Source: Pantoea rodasii (GTDB lineage Bacteria; Pseudomonadota; Gammaproteobacteria; Enterobacterales; Enterobacteriaceae). Taken from it: 33,542 bases of DNA. The stretch is from contig NZ_MLFP01000025.1 in assembly GCF_002095465.1 (NCBI RefSeq), forward strand, positions 1 through 33,542. The letters run 5' to 3'. Position numbers and translations under genes: made by a program. Below are positions 16,327 to 24,112 of the stretch, piece after piece; position 1 is the stretch's first letter; the number at the start of each line of letters is the position of its first letter. The notes under the pieces are model-generated. The model did no database searches. It had not been told where the DNA came from and saw only the letters and a list, made by a program, of their open reading frames with translations.

Positions 16327-16966
16327 CAGGGCGCTTATGTTCTTTAAACCGGAGTTTACGTCTGAAGATCGCACCCACTACTTCAGCGTGGTCCGCCGTT
16401 ATCTCGATGCGTATGGCCTGTCGATAGAGGCTGACAGTGAGGTGCATGACCGCGATAAAAAAGAAATCATTTTTGATCGCGTATATGCCCGGCTGCTGAA
16501 CAATGCGCAACAGCCTCTGTCAGGAAAGGTGATCGGTGGATTTACTTATCTGAAAACGGCCTCAGACGCAGACGAAGAACAGCTTTTTCATGAGTGGATT
16601 TCCCCGCTCAACCCTGCGCTGCGCATGGGTGAAGATAATTATTACCTTCAGCGTGGCGACCTCCGCGTGGTTAATCCCTTTTGCCCCCATCAGAGGCGCC
16701 TTTTTATTGAAACCCCGGGCTCTGTACATCTGTTCATCATTCGCAGAAGCGGATCGCTGTCGTGGGCAGAAATTAAACCCCTCTTACAGGGGGATCCTGT
16801 TCAGACGGGCAGGCAGGGCAGGGGCATTCGTTCACACCTGAGCCAGTGCCGCTGGTATACCCCAACCACAAACGGACTTCATCTCTCAGCATCCGACCAG
16901 GATGCCCTCAGGGAAACCCAGGCGGTGAAGGAGTTTTTCACAGACAGCAGGCGGAACAGACTATGA
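16319..16966 (+). CDS. divergent nucleoside diphosphate kinase-like protein
   Basis: A 215-residue protein, longer than the usual 140-150, with the NDK hallmarks at both ends. ALMFFKPEFTSED matches the first strand and Lys of NDK (I-K-P). Near the end, RGIRSHL matches the 'G.iR..f' Arg, NGLHLSASDQDA matches the active-site 'N..HgSDs..sA' with the phospho-accepting His, and RETQAVKEFF matches the 'rEi.fFF' helix. About 60 extra residues sit in the middle (roughly 55-125), including a segment with a DNYYLQRGDLRVV stretch. NDK moves a phosphate between nucleoside tri- and diphosphates through the His. The His, Lys and Arg are kept, so activity on an unusual substrate is likely. Overlaps its neighbours on both sides. 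Confidence 0.65.
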   Translation: MSDRALMFFKPEFTSEDRTHYFSVVRRYLDAYGLSIEADSEVHDRDKKEIIFDRVYARLLNNAQQPLSGKVIGGFTYLKTASDADEEQLFHEWISPLNPALRMGEDNYYLQRGDLRVVNPFCPHQRRLFIETPGSVHLFIIRRSGSLSWAEIKPLLQGDPVQTGRQGRGIRSHLSQCRWYTPTTNGLHLSASDQDALRETQAVKEFFTDSRRNRL

Positions 16967-17499
16967 AGAAAGAGCTTATTCTTATCCGGCACGGGCACTC
17001 TGAGTGGCAGGCCGGCACTACCCGGGACAGGAACAGTCACCTTACTGGTCAGGGAATAAGAGAGGCGGGAAGGCTCTATAATACGCTGTCGGCTTACGCG
17101 AACTTGGCTGATTTCCATATCATCAGCAGCCCCCTGCACAGGGCTGTCGAAACATGCCGTCTTGCCTTGTCACGGGCCCGGTTCTCATCGGTTTATTTTG
17201 ACAGGAGCTTCAGGGAAGCCTCCTTTCATGTTCGCGGCGGCCTGAGTCTCCCGGAGGATTTTTATCCCGAAGCAGACGGGAAGGTCAGCAGTGAATATCA
17301 GGATTTTAAGGCCGGGATTAAATCTGCGCTCGCAGACGTGCTTGCTGCGCACGACCGCGTGGTGATATTTACCCATGGCGGCGTCATCAAAACCATCCTG
17401 CGCCTTCACTGCGGTTCAGACTCGTTCTGCACTCAGATAGATAACTGTTCGGTCACACACTTTGTGAAAACGACGAAGCATGGCTCCTGCAGAGAGTAA
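16963..17499 (+). CDS. histidine phosphatase (phosphoglycerate-mutase-like) family protein
   Basis: A 178-residue enzyme of the branch-1 histidine phosphatase family. ELILIRHGHSEWQAG carries the RHG motif whose His accepts the phosphate. IISSPLHRAVETCRLAL supplies the second Arg. The acid Glu is probably in SFREASF, and VVIFTHGGVIKTIL has the second catalytic His. The start ATG at 16963 overlaps the stop of the NDK-like gene (ATGA); a longer frame from 16846 is only a read-through of the neighbour's region. Relatives dephosphorylate sugar phosphates, nucleotides or cobalamin intermediates. In this operon it could remove a terminal phosphate from a nucleotide-like intermediate before export. 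Confidence 0.85.
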   Translation: MKKELILIRHGHSEWQAGTTRDRNSHLTGQGIREAGRLYNTLSAYANLADFHIISSPLHRAVETCRLALSRARFSSVYFDRSFREASFHVRGGLSLPEDFYPEADGKVSSEYQDFKAGIKSALADVLAAHDRVVIFTHGGVIKTILRLHCGSDSFCTQIDNCSVTHFVKTTKHGSCRE

Positions 17500-18232
17500 A
17501 TCACCGATGCTGAGCAACGAAACGTTTTACCTGACTACTGTCGTAATCCTCTGCGCGCTGTGTCAGTCCGTTGTGGGTGTTGGCCTAATCATGATAGGCC
17601 TCCCGACCCTGATTCTGAGCGGGTATCCCTTTGATCACGCGCTTTCCATCTGCCTGCCTGGCTCGCTTATCATCAACGTCTTTCAGGTTCTGGCCGAACG
17701 CAGCAACTACCGGCGCGCCGATCTTGTATCGTACGCCAGCATTTCTGTCATCTATACGGCATTCCTTTTCTATCTGAACCTGGTCATCGGCCTAAGCTTC
17801 AGCAAACTGACTGCGGGGATCATACTGCTTCTCACTGGCCTCGTAGGTTTTGTGCCACCTGTCAGGGAACGATTCCTGAAAACGCTGAATGTCAGACCTG
17901 CCGTTACGAATACCGCAATTGGCGTTATCCATTCCATATCCAGTCTCGGAGGATCGCTGCTGTCTCTGACGGGTACCGCCAGATACGCCGAAAGCACAGA
18001 CGCCAGACGTTTTATCGCCGGTGGGTATTTATCACTGGGGATGATACAGCTTGCCTTCTATTCCACCCACGGCGTCAGCATCACTCCCGTGTTGTATTCA
18101 CTGATCGCGGTTCCGGCCTACTTTATCTCACGTACGCTGGTCTCGCCTTATGTTAACCATCAGAAATTAAAAGCGTTTATTTTCATCCTGATTCTGATTT
18201 ACGGCGCACTGCTAATTAAACAGTCAATGTGA
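17480..18232 (+). CDS. TauE/SafE-like membrane transporter
   Basis: A 250-residue inner-membrane protein with about seven or eight helices in two similar halves, as in the TauE/SafE anion exporter family. The first helix (FYLTTVVILCALCQSVVGVG) is followed by LIMIGLPTLILSGYPFDHAL, resembling the family's 'G.GGG.i..P.L...g......A' pattern. The second half shows NTAIGVIHSISSLGGSLLSL with the analogous motif. It overlaps the phosphatase by 20 bp; an alternative start at 17510 (MLSNETF) avoids this. The family exports sulfite, sulfoacetate, taurine-type and other organic anions. It is the second carrier in the operon, and an anionic (perhaps phosphorylated) product would fit. Confidence 0.75.
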   Translation: MAPAESKSPMLSNETFYLTTVVILCALCQSVVGVGLIMIGLPTLILSGYPFDHALSICLPGSLIINVFQVLAERSNYRRADLVSYASISVIYTAFLFYLNLVIGLSFSKLTAGIILLLTGLVGFVPPVRERFLKTLNVRPAVTNTAIGVIHSISSLGGSLLSLTGTARYAESTDARRFIAGGYLSLGMIQLAFYSTHGVSITPVLYSLIAVPAYFISRTLVSPYVNHQKLKAFIFILILIYGALLIKQSM

Positions 18233-18239
18233 GGCAAGC

Positions 18240-18500
18240 ATGGAAAATATCCTTTCCAAATATTTAGATACAGAGATTGGGGTTTCTTTCAGCAGCGGTA
18301 AAGTAGACGCCGCGACCCTTAAATCGTTTAACTCCGGATTCATCGTCATTCAGTCAAAGGAAACCGTACAGCACATTCCCTTCCATTCGGTGATCCGCTT
18401 TATCGAAGCAGGCGATGAGGCTTACTTTCTGCTGCGAAAGCGTTCCCACCCGCTGACGATTGTTGTGACGCCCGTAATGAGCGTTATTTCCACCTACTGA
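18240..18500 (+). CDS. small protein with a possible LSm/SH3-like fold
   Basis: An 86-residue soluble protein, 7 bp after the transporter. It reads as five short strands: TEIGVSFSSGKVDAATLKSF, SGFIVIQSKE, TVQHIPFHSVIRFIEAGDEA, then YFLLRKRS and LTIVVTP. The 'IPFHSV' segment resembles the 'IPy.aI..i' strand of Hfq- and LSm-like small barrels. No RNA-binding signature beyond that is evident. I do not recognise a named family. Its place inside the operon suggests a regulatory or scaffold partner of the enzymes. Confidence 0.6.
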   Translation: MENILSKYLDTEIGVSFSSGKVDAATLKSFNSGFIVIQSKETVQHIPFHSVIRFIEAGDEAYFLLRKRSHPLTIVVTPVMSVISTY

Positions 18501-18521
18501 CGCCAGAATCGGGAGCCGGAT

Positions 18522-19235
18522 ATGACCAGAATAACCACCACAGAAAACCTCCATTTTCTGACGACCAGTCCGTGGAACATTCCATCCGTGCGACACGTCA
18601 GGGACCGCGATCCCCTGCTCATCACCGTGTCAGGCAATTACAATCTGGGTAAGTCTGCATTTATGCGGCGGCTGGGTGCCCGCCTGTTTCTGCAGGATAA
18701 CTACACGATACTTATCGATGAGAGTTCTTTCCGGCATCCTCAGCATCCTTACGGGGTGAGAGAGGCAGAAGCCAATTTCTTTTCTTTTATTAATCATATG
18801 ATGGCCCAGAGGGACATCCTGATTAAGTCGTGGCTGAACTGTGGCTTTAATGTCATCATTGAGCGGTCATTTACTGAGGACCTGATGCTCAGCAAACTGC
18901 TGAACGGGATATCATTACTCAGCGATAATGAAACGGCCTTGCATGTAAATCTGCATGATTCTTACGTTGCAGCCAACCGTAAGTCCGATTGCGTCTTCTA
19001 CTTCAATTATCCCGCAGAACGTTCAAAAATGAACCACGAAGCTGCGGTCAGTTCCGGCCAGATACCGGCATTTTTCTGTGGGGGTATCGATCGGGAAGAA
19101 TGGTTTTCAGCCTGCCACCGTCTGTATCAGGATTTTCAGGACAGCCTGCTCTCAGAGGGCGTGGCGGTCATTGAGCACAACTATGATTGCTACGAAGACG
19201 CACTTCTGGGCAATTTTATGCACCGGTTTTTCTGA
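18522..19235 (+). CDS. deoxynucleoside-kinase-like P-loop protein
   Basis: A 237-residue P-loop kinase. LLITVSGNYNLGKSAFMRRL holds the Walker A motif (G-x-x-x-x-G-K-S) at about residues 40-47. NVIIERSFTEDLML at about 112-125 matches the 'ERS' signature of deoxynucleoside kinases (dCK, dGK, insect dNK), whose Glu and Arg position the substrate and phosphate. CVFYFNYPAERSKMNHE is the expected 'yl...pe.c..R...R' lid region in altered form. These enzymes add the first phosphate to a nucleoside. Ribosome site GGGAG before the ATG. As last gene of the operon it completes a nucleoside-to-triphosphate route together with the NDK-like protein. Confidence 0.65.
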   Translation: MTRITTTENLHFLTTSPWNIPSVRHVRDRDPLLITVSGNYNLGKSAFMRRLGARLFLQDNYTILIDESSFRHPQHPYGVREAEANFFSFINHMMAQRDILIKSWLNCGFNVIIERSFTEDLMLSKLLNGISLLSDNETALHVNLHDSYVAANRKSDCVFYFNYPAERSKMNHEAAVSSGQIPAFFCGGIDREEWFSACHRLYQDFQDSLLSEGVAVIEHNYDCYEDALLGNFMHRFF

Positions 19236-19807
19236 AAAATATTTGTCAGCCCTGTATCAGAATTTGGGGCTGATGACTTTTCCGCGGACCTACGTTAAAT
19301 CATTCCACTCGCCTTACCCACAAAGTCACCTGGATTCTGCACTACCTTTTACCAAAGAAAACTGTGAAGAAACCTTCATCAGCCATGCCATATTTAGCGG
19401 ATTTATTCTGACTGTTCTGGCTCCCTTTTTTTATCTCCTTCTCAGTAACGTTACTTAAATAGTTCGTCCTCACCTGCAAAGCCTAATCTGCGGAGATGAG
19501 GCTTTAACTCCGGATAGCTACCGCAGTATTAAGCGTCGCCCGAATCAGCTCATTCTGGAACTTCAGAGTGTAACTTCATCTCTTGCAATGGCCTGATCCA
19601 GGTTCTGAACAATTTCATTCCTGACAAACATGTAATATCCCCTGAATACGGGCGTTCTGATAATCCATTCAGGGCGAAATCGGGCAGTCAATCTCCCCCG
19701 GTATACCCTAGAGACACTACGGTTTTTCATGTCTCATCTCGCATATGGAACCACCTATGTGATACCCTTATTTGAGATACCACCTAAATAATTCTTTTGG
19801 AGTTCAG
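19236..19807. other. gap between the operon and the recombinase, weak hairpin and small frame
   Basis: About 570 bp. A 61-codon frame (ATG 19273 to 19458) ends in a hydrophobic helix (SGFILTVLAPFFYLLLSNV) but has no clear ribosome site, so I do not call it. AAAGCCT at 19478-19484 and AGGCTTT at 19499-19505 could form a weak terminator for the operon. ACCACCTA is repeated at 19750-19757 and 19779-19786, just before the serine recombinase, and could be part of its resolution site. Confidence 0.4.
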
Positions 19808-20440
19808 ATGTACGTTTTCGGTTATCTCCGCGCATCTACCTCAGAACAGGATGCTACACGAGCAAAGAAAGCACTCAGGGATTTTGCCCTGATGCACAAC
19901 AAGCGTGTTGCCGGCTGGTATGTTGACAATATCTCGGGCACAACGATGAATCGGCCTGAGCTGCTCCGTCTGCTCGATGACGCAGAGCCAGGTGACGTTA
20001 TTCTGATTGAACAGGTTGACCGGCTTTCCAGGCTCGATGATGAAGGGTGGAACATACTGCGTTGGCAGATTGCTGACAAACAGCTGTCAGTCGTCAGCCT
20101 CGATCTCCCTACCAGCTACCTTGCCCTGAACAACTCAGTGACCGACAGCTTCACACACAGCATGCTTAAAGCCATCAATGCCATGATGCTGGATATGCTG
20201 GCCGCTATATCCCGTAAAGACTATGAGGACCGGCGTCGACGTCAGGCAGAAGGAATCGTCAAAGCCCGCGAGCAGGGCAGATTCCGGGGAAGGGTGGCGG
20301 ACCTCGCAAAACATGAGCTGGTCCGTAACCTGAGAATCACTCAGGAGAAATCGATTAACGAAACGGCCCGGCTAGCTGGCGTCTCCCGGGCCACTGTTAT
20401 TCGTGTTTGCAGACAGGCTGATCATGAAGGGAAATCGTAG
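19808..20440 (+). CDS. serine recombinase (resolvase/invertase family)
   Basis: A 210-residue recombinase from the ATG at 19808 (GGAG 7 bp upstream); an earlier ATG at 19772 has no ribosome site. The catalytic domain opens MYVFGYLRASTSEQDATRAK with the nucleophilic Ser (LRAST). It has DNISGTTMNRPELLRLLDDA and GDVILIEQVDRLSRLDDEGW with the conserved Asp-Arg-Leu-x-Arg. After the long E helix the C-terminal helix-turn-helix (SINETARLAGVSRATVIRVC) binds DNA. Plasmid resolvases of this size resolve dimers or act for transposons. Paired short repeats upstream could be its res site. The next gene starts exactly at its stop (GTG over TAGTG), so the two are coupled. Confidence 0.9.
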   Translation: MYVFGYLRASTSEQDATRAKKALRDFALMHNKRVAGWYVDNISGTTMNRPELLRLLDDAEPGDVILIEQVDRLSRLDDEGWNILRWQIADKQLSVVSLDLPTSYLALNNSVTDSFTHSMLKAINAMMLDMLAAISRKDYEDRRRRQAEGIVKAREQGRFRGRVADLAKHELVRNLRITQEKSINETARLAGVSRATVIRVCRQADHEGKS

Positions 20441-20994
20441 TGAGTGCAGACCTGATTATCAGTGAACACCCCGTTTTTGCTACATGCGGTATTTTCAGCA
20501 TAGAAAGAGATTACGGGGGATTCGGCGACAGAATTTGCACCTTTTCAGTCGTTCTCCGTGATGGCAAAAACGCATGGATGAAAATGTCGCTTCGGCATGA
20601 TTCAGATAAATGGATAGTGATTGTCCGAAAGCATCCGTTTCTGGATGCCTGGGCCCGCTCTCGGCAGGAGCGCCAGCTCTCAACCGGCGATGAGTCCGCC
20701 TGGAGAGACGATTATAAATTTCATCATGCTGAAAAAGGGTTCTCGCACGGGCGTGACAATCCCGTTCAGCTGGCATGGTGCGATGCGCATTATGAAATGG
20801 ACAGAGGTCTGCCTGTGATGCATACAGGTTTTACAGATGGCATCACGCGCACCATCTGGCTTCTGGCCAACGGCGCTGAAATATTTCCTGTCAGCGTGTC
20901 CTCAGAGAAAGGCGCCCGTCTTCTTTTCCGGGGCGCTGGCGACAGAAAGACACAGCCGGTCTCAGTTGCATATCTGCAGTCGCTGTTAATATGA
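20440..20994 (+). CDS. hypothetical plasmid protein coupled to the serine recombinase
   Basis: A 184-residue soluble protein with a GTG start that shares a base with the recombinase stop. It has no signal peptide or membrane helix. Conspicuous parts are FGDRICTFSVVLRDGKNAWM, a WIVIVRKHPFLDAWARSRQE stretch, and an aromatic region with PVQLAWCDAHYEMDRG. The overall strand-rich pattern resembles unnamed proteins carried by plasmids, some annotated as fertility-inhibition-like, but I cannot confirm that. It ends just before the decayed umuC tail on the opposite strand. Confidence 0.6.
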   Translation: MSADLIISEHPVFATCGIFSIERDYGGFGDRICTFSVVLRDGKNAWMKMSLRHDSDKWIVIVRKHPFLDAWARSRQERQLSTGDESAWRDDYKFHHAEKGFSHGRDNPVQLAWCDAHYEMDRGLPVMHTGFTDGITRTIWLLANGAEIFPVSVSSEKGARLLFRGAGDRKTQPVSVAYLQSLLI

Positions 20995-21014
20995 CGTCAG
21001 GTAGAAACCAGTCA

Positions 21015-21135
21015 TTATTTAATGACCGGAATATCACGGAGTCGGTTCGTATACCCGGGCGAGAACATATCGCGTTTCATCTGCCATCTGCTGTTGTGGT
21101 CCCCTGACGCGCAAATCACACCTTTCAACGGTCTT
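21015..21135 (-). pseudogene. umuC: relic of the 3' end of a third umuC
   Basis: The minus strand ends in RWQMKRDMFSPGYTNRLRDI then PVIK and a stop (21015-21017). This matches the end of the intact copy (SWQMKREMLSPRYTTRLRDI). Further upstream FARQG corresponds to the intact FAGQG but in another frame and next to a TGA, so the relic is decayed. It ends abruptly near 21135, leaving about 40 codons of the original gene. Confidence 0.85.
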
Positions 21136-21170
21136 AGCGGACGATATTGTTAAGTGCCACCTGAGTTAAC

Positions 21171-21473
21171 CTACCCGCTGCGGCGCATGAGTTCTTTCAG
21201 GAGCCCGGCCCAGCTCACGTCCTCCGCGTTCTTGCGGTTGTGGTGCAGAAATTCGGCGTGATGCAGCAGCTGCTCGCCCATTTCGGCAAGTCCCTTACCG
21301 TAGCTGTCGTAAAGGTGCGCGTACTCCTCCGCCAGGTGCTGAAGCTTCAGGTTCAGCGTGTTGTGCTGTGAGGCAAAGATGTCGCGTTCCAGCGCGTTAA
21401 GCTCCATGTGCTTCAGCTTTTTTTCCACGGGGTTCCCCTCATACATTGCGAGATAACAGTGTAAACCGCTCAC
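21171..21473 (-). CDS. hypothetical helical plasmid protein
   Basis: Up to 100 residues from the ATG at 21473; the Met of MYEGNPVEKKLK (21446) is a likelier start because GGGAG-like sequence and the homogeneous coiled region follow it. The body is almost all helix with heptad-like hydrophobics (ALERDIFASQHNTLNLKLQH, LAEEYAHLYDSYGKGLAEMG), suggesting a coiled-coil dimer. No family recognised. It lies alone, beside the umuC relic, and has no visible membrane or DNA-binding part. Confidence 0.5.
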   Translation of the reverse strand: MSGLHCYLAMYEGNPVEKKLKHMELNALERDIFASQHNTLNLKLQHLAEEYAHLYDSYGKGLAEMGEQLLHHAEFLHHNRKNAEDVSWAGLLKELMRRSG

Positions 21474-21692
21474 GCAGGGAAGGGCAGAACAAAAACCCCG
21501 GCAAAAGGTGATCGGTCATTCGGTTAAACTTGCTGATTAAGGAGTAAACCCGAATGGCACAGCGGAGAAACCGGATCGTATTGCCCTGGTGTTGGCCGTC
21601 CGGTTCCCCCGCATTCACTATATGTGGTATCGACAGGGCAGGGGACGGATTCGGTAAACCACCCATAAACCCGAACGCCGGGAAGAGGGCGT

Positions 21693-21713
21693 AAAAAAAC
21701 CGCCTGACGGCGG
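21693..21713 (-). terminator. Rho-independent terminator, minus strand
   Basis: On the minus strand CCGCC-GTCA-GGCGG is followed directly by seven T. It lies 13 bp beyond the stop of the 21933-21727 gene and should end its transcript. Confidence 0.75.
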
Positions 21714-21726
21714 CCGCGTAGCGGTT

Positions 21727-21933
21727 TTATAAGACTCTGACAGAATCAGCTTCCAGTTTTTCCCACTCTACCTTGTTAAGAACAACCTCCGTTACCCTTG
21801 AGTTAGCCAGGGTCAGTCTGTATCTGCGGTCGCCATAAATGAGTTGTTCGTCTTTAACACGCTCAAACTCCACGATCGCTACTTTTTTATAACCGAAGTA
21901 CGAACTGTCTTTTATTTCAGCAAACATAAACAC
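21727..21933 (-). CDS. small hypothetical beta-rich protein
   Basis: A 68-residue soluble protein with alternating hydrophobic strands (KKVAIVEFERVKDEQLIYGD, RRYRLTLANSRVTEVVLNKV). Ribosome site GGAGAAG lies about 7 bp before the ATG, and a good terminator follows its stop, so it is a complete single-gene unit. No family recognised. Confidence 0.6.
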   Translation of the reverse strand: MFMFAEIKDSSYFGYKKVAIVEFERVKDEQLIYGDRRYRLTLANSRVTEVVLNKVEWEKLEADSVRVL

Positions 21934-22026
21934 TTCTCCAGCAGGCGTCCCTTAGAGCATAGAATCATACATTCTGCGTTAAGTCTCTCCAAAGTAATTC
22001 GGCGGAATCACTGTAAATCGAAAGGC

Positions 22027-22048
22027 AAAAAAACCCGCACGGGGCGGG
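22027..22048 (-). terminator. Rho-independent terminator, minus strand
   Basis: On the minus strand CCCGC-CCCGT-GCGGG is followed by seven T. It lies about 180 bp beyond the end of the FRG-domain gene and is the likely end of its transcript. Confidence 0.75.
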
Positions 22049-22230
22049 AAAATTGAGAGAAAGGGAAAGGTTCTCTCGTACCCTGCGTGCTGTGTATGAC
22101 ATTTCATAAAAAGTATGAAGCCGATAACAGTTTAGGGGATAATGCCGGAGCAGCAAGGCAGGTAGGAAGTTATTCAAGCTGAAAAACGCGCTGGATCGCA
22201 AATCCAATCTGTACCTGATTGTGTGCCTGT

Positions 22231-23574
22231 CTATCGGGTTACCATATATTTTCGTTTAATTTCACTTGCAGATTTCTCGATGCCCGGATAAACCGTCTCT
22301 TCATGTATATTGAGTATTCTTAGCTCTTTAAGAATATTTTTCTGATTCACAATGTTTATTCGGTAAATAGGAAAACCTTCATCATTATCAGGCAAAATTG
22401 CATCATTACCAAAAAGCAGAAAAGCACCCGACTGGGAAGATATTCTATTATTGCTGACCCTGCCTCTGACGAAGATTATTTTCGACAAGTCAGAAGGTTC
22501 AATCTTGTTAGTGAAGTAGGGTTTTTCATCCCGGATGTAATGAACAAGTTTTGCACATGCATCCTGCTGGTTAAATTCATTAATGTCTTTTTCATAATTC
22601 AGTTTTTATTTGTACTCATGCGGCAGCATTGCAAGATTGGCAATACAGCTTACGGTATCTGACTCGTAAAACTTAATTTTATTCCTTTGGACTGAAAATG
22701 AGATTACCTGACCGACTTTTTCGCCCGTATCATTTACGCTTGCAAGACACGCAAAATATAAAGCGATCAAAGGATTTGACGTGATATCAAGCAGTCGCGT
22801 CGGAAGCCCGTAATTCTGCATTCTTACCAACTTATCCAGCATATACTTATCATTCTGAAATTCACCCGGTTGCGATGTCAGTATATCCCTAACCATTGTT
22901 GATTCATTTTCAAGGTGAAGTGAGTTACCCTCTTTATTAAGTCTGAATAAAGAGGGCTCCAGTTTGTATTTGTTGTCCGAATGGCCGCGATAAAATACTT
23001 CTTTATCCTCATCCCTTTCATTCCCGAACACCAAGTGTAGGAAAGATTCTACGGAATTCACACTTGGATAATAATGTTGCGGTACAGGTAACTCTGGATT
23101 GACAGGTTCAACCTTCATAGATTCTAGGTGCATCGATTCAAGGATAGTGTTGATGTCTCCGTCTTTGACCGCCCAATGAGTTCTGTTTAATCCAAAAAAA
23201 CCAAGGCTTAAAAAATTTTCAACTACCTTTTCATCTACTAAAACTCTTTTACCGTAATCCTTTTTAATATCAAAATTGAAAACAACATCCTTTTTATTGA
23301 TATGCATTTCTGATACATCTGCCAATCTTATATTGATATATCTGGTTTCATCATCACTCTCCCAGTCCGTGTAAGCTTCAGTCATTATTAAAGTGGGCAA
23401 GTTGCTTATAAAGCTGAGTGATTTGGCTGTTACGGGATAGAGTTTATCGTAAATATATTCAGGAGTACCCTCAAGCATACGAGTAAGCGGAAACGTATCA
23501 CTCCCATTCATAATTACATGCATCGGCCACCCTTCAAAATTGTGAGGTTCACCACCAATGATTAGATTAAACAT
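22231..23574 (-). pseudogene. FRG-domain protein with an in-frame stop
   Basis: The ATG at 23574 (MFNLIIGGEPHNFEGWPM, with AGGA 12 bp before it) opens a frame of 322 codons to a TAA at 22606. Beyond the stop the same frame continues sensibly (LNYEKDINEFNQQDACAKLV) to 22231, where the part FVRGRVSNNRISSQSGAFLL is the typical end of FRG domains. The domain itself shows FYRGHSDNKYKLEPSLFR, then QNYGLPTRLLDITSNPLIAL, matching the F-R-G and 'HyGlPTrLLDwt.nPl.Al' motifs. FRG proteins are common in bacterial defence islands; biochemistry is poorly known. A front domain of about 180 residues precedes it. Read through, the protein would be about 447 residues. Base composition is clearly AT-richer than the neighbours, suggesting separate acquisition. 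Confidence 0.75.
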
Positions 23575-23732
23575 GCAGATTATCCTATAGTTTTTGATGT
23601 AATTCTGACTCCAGTTATAATTGCACAAATGCCTGCGACTGCGGAAGATAACCTTCAATTTTGCTTCAAATATAGTTTCATGTTTTATTGTGGATGTTAT
23701 CAGGCTGGTTTAATGAAAAGAAAAGGAACTAT

Positions 23733-24047
23733 ATGAGTCATTCATTACTGCACGAACTTCTGCCGAGACGCCTGCATGCATGTGAAGCAGTAAGAACCAC
23801 GCAGGCACGGAAAAAGGAACTGACAGAGGAAGCGCTGGCAAGGTCGGCGGCACCTCACGTTGAAAAAGTCATCGCTGAAATTGAAAAAGCGGCAATGGCG
23901 GGGCGGGGTAAATGCAGCTATACGTTTGAGACAGACAGTGACGTGGCTGAGTTTGCGTGTGATTACATCCGAATGACGGGGTATCAAGTAGAAGAAATCG
24001 CTGAGAAAGGAAACGGTTACACTGTCGTGATCCACTGGTGGGAATAG
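23733..24047 (+). CDS. hypothetical small protein
   Basis: A 104-residue protein from the ATG at 23733 (AAGGAAC site just upstream; an earlier ATG at 23688 lacks one). The N-terminal two thirds is helical and charged (ARKKELTEEALARSAAPHVE), the C-terminal third has two strands (KCSYTFETDSDVAEFACDYI and GNGYTVVIHWWE). It resembles small phage and plasmid proteins with an alpha-plus-beta tail that sense or modulate other proteins, but I cannot name it. It is transcribed away from the FRG gene and converges on umuC. Confidence 0.6.
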   Translation: MSHSLLHELLPRRLHACEAVRTTQARKKELTEEALARSAAPHVEKVIAEIEKAAMAGRGKCSYTFETDSDVAEFACDYIRMTGYQVEEIAEKGNGYTVVIHWWE

Positions 24048-24112
24048 ATAAAACTCACATTTGATTATGCCCTATTCACAAAACAGCATTTCTTCGACAG
24101 AAGTACAGATCA

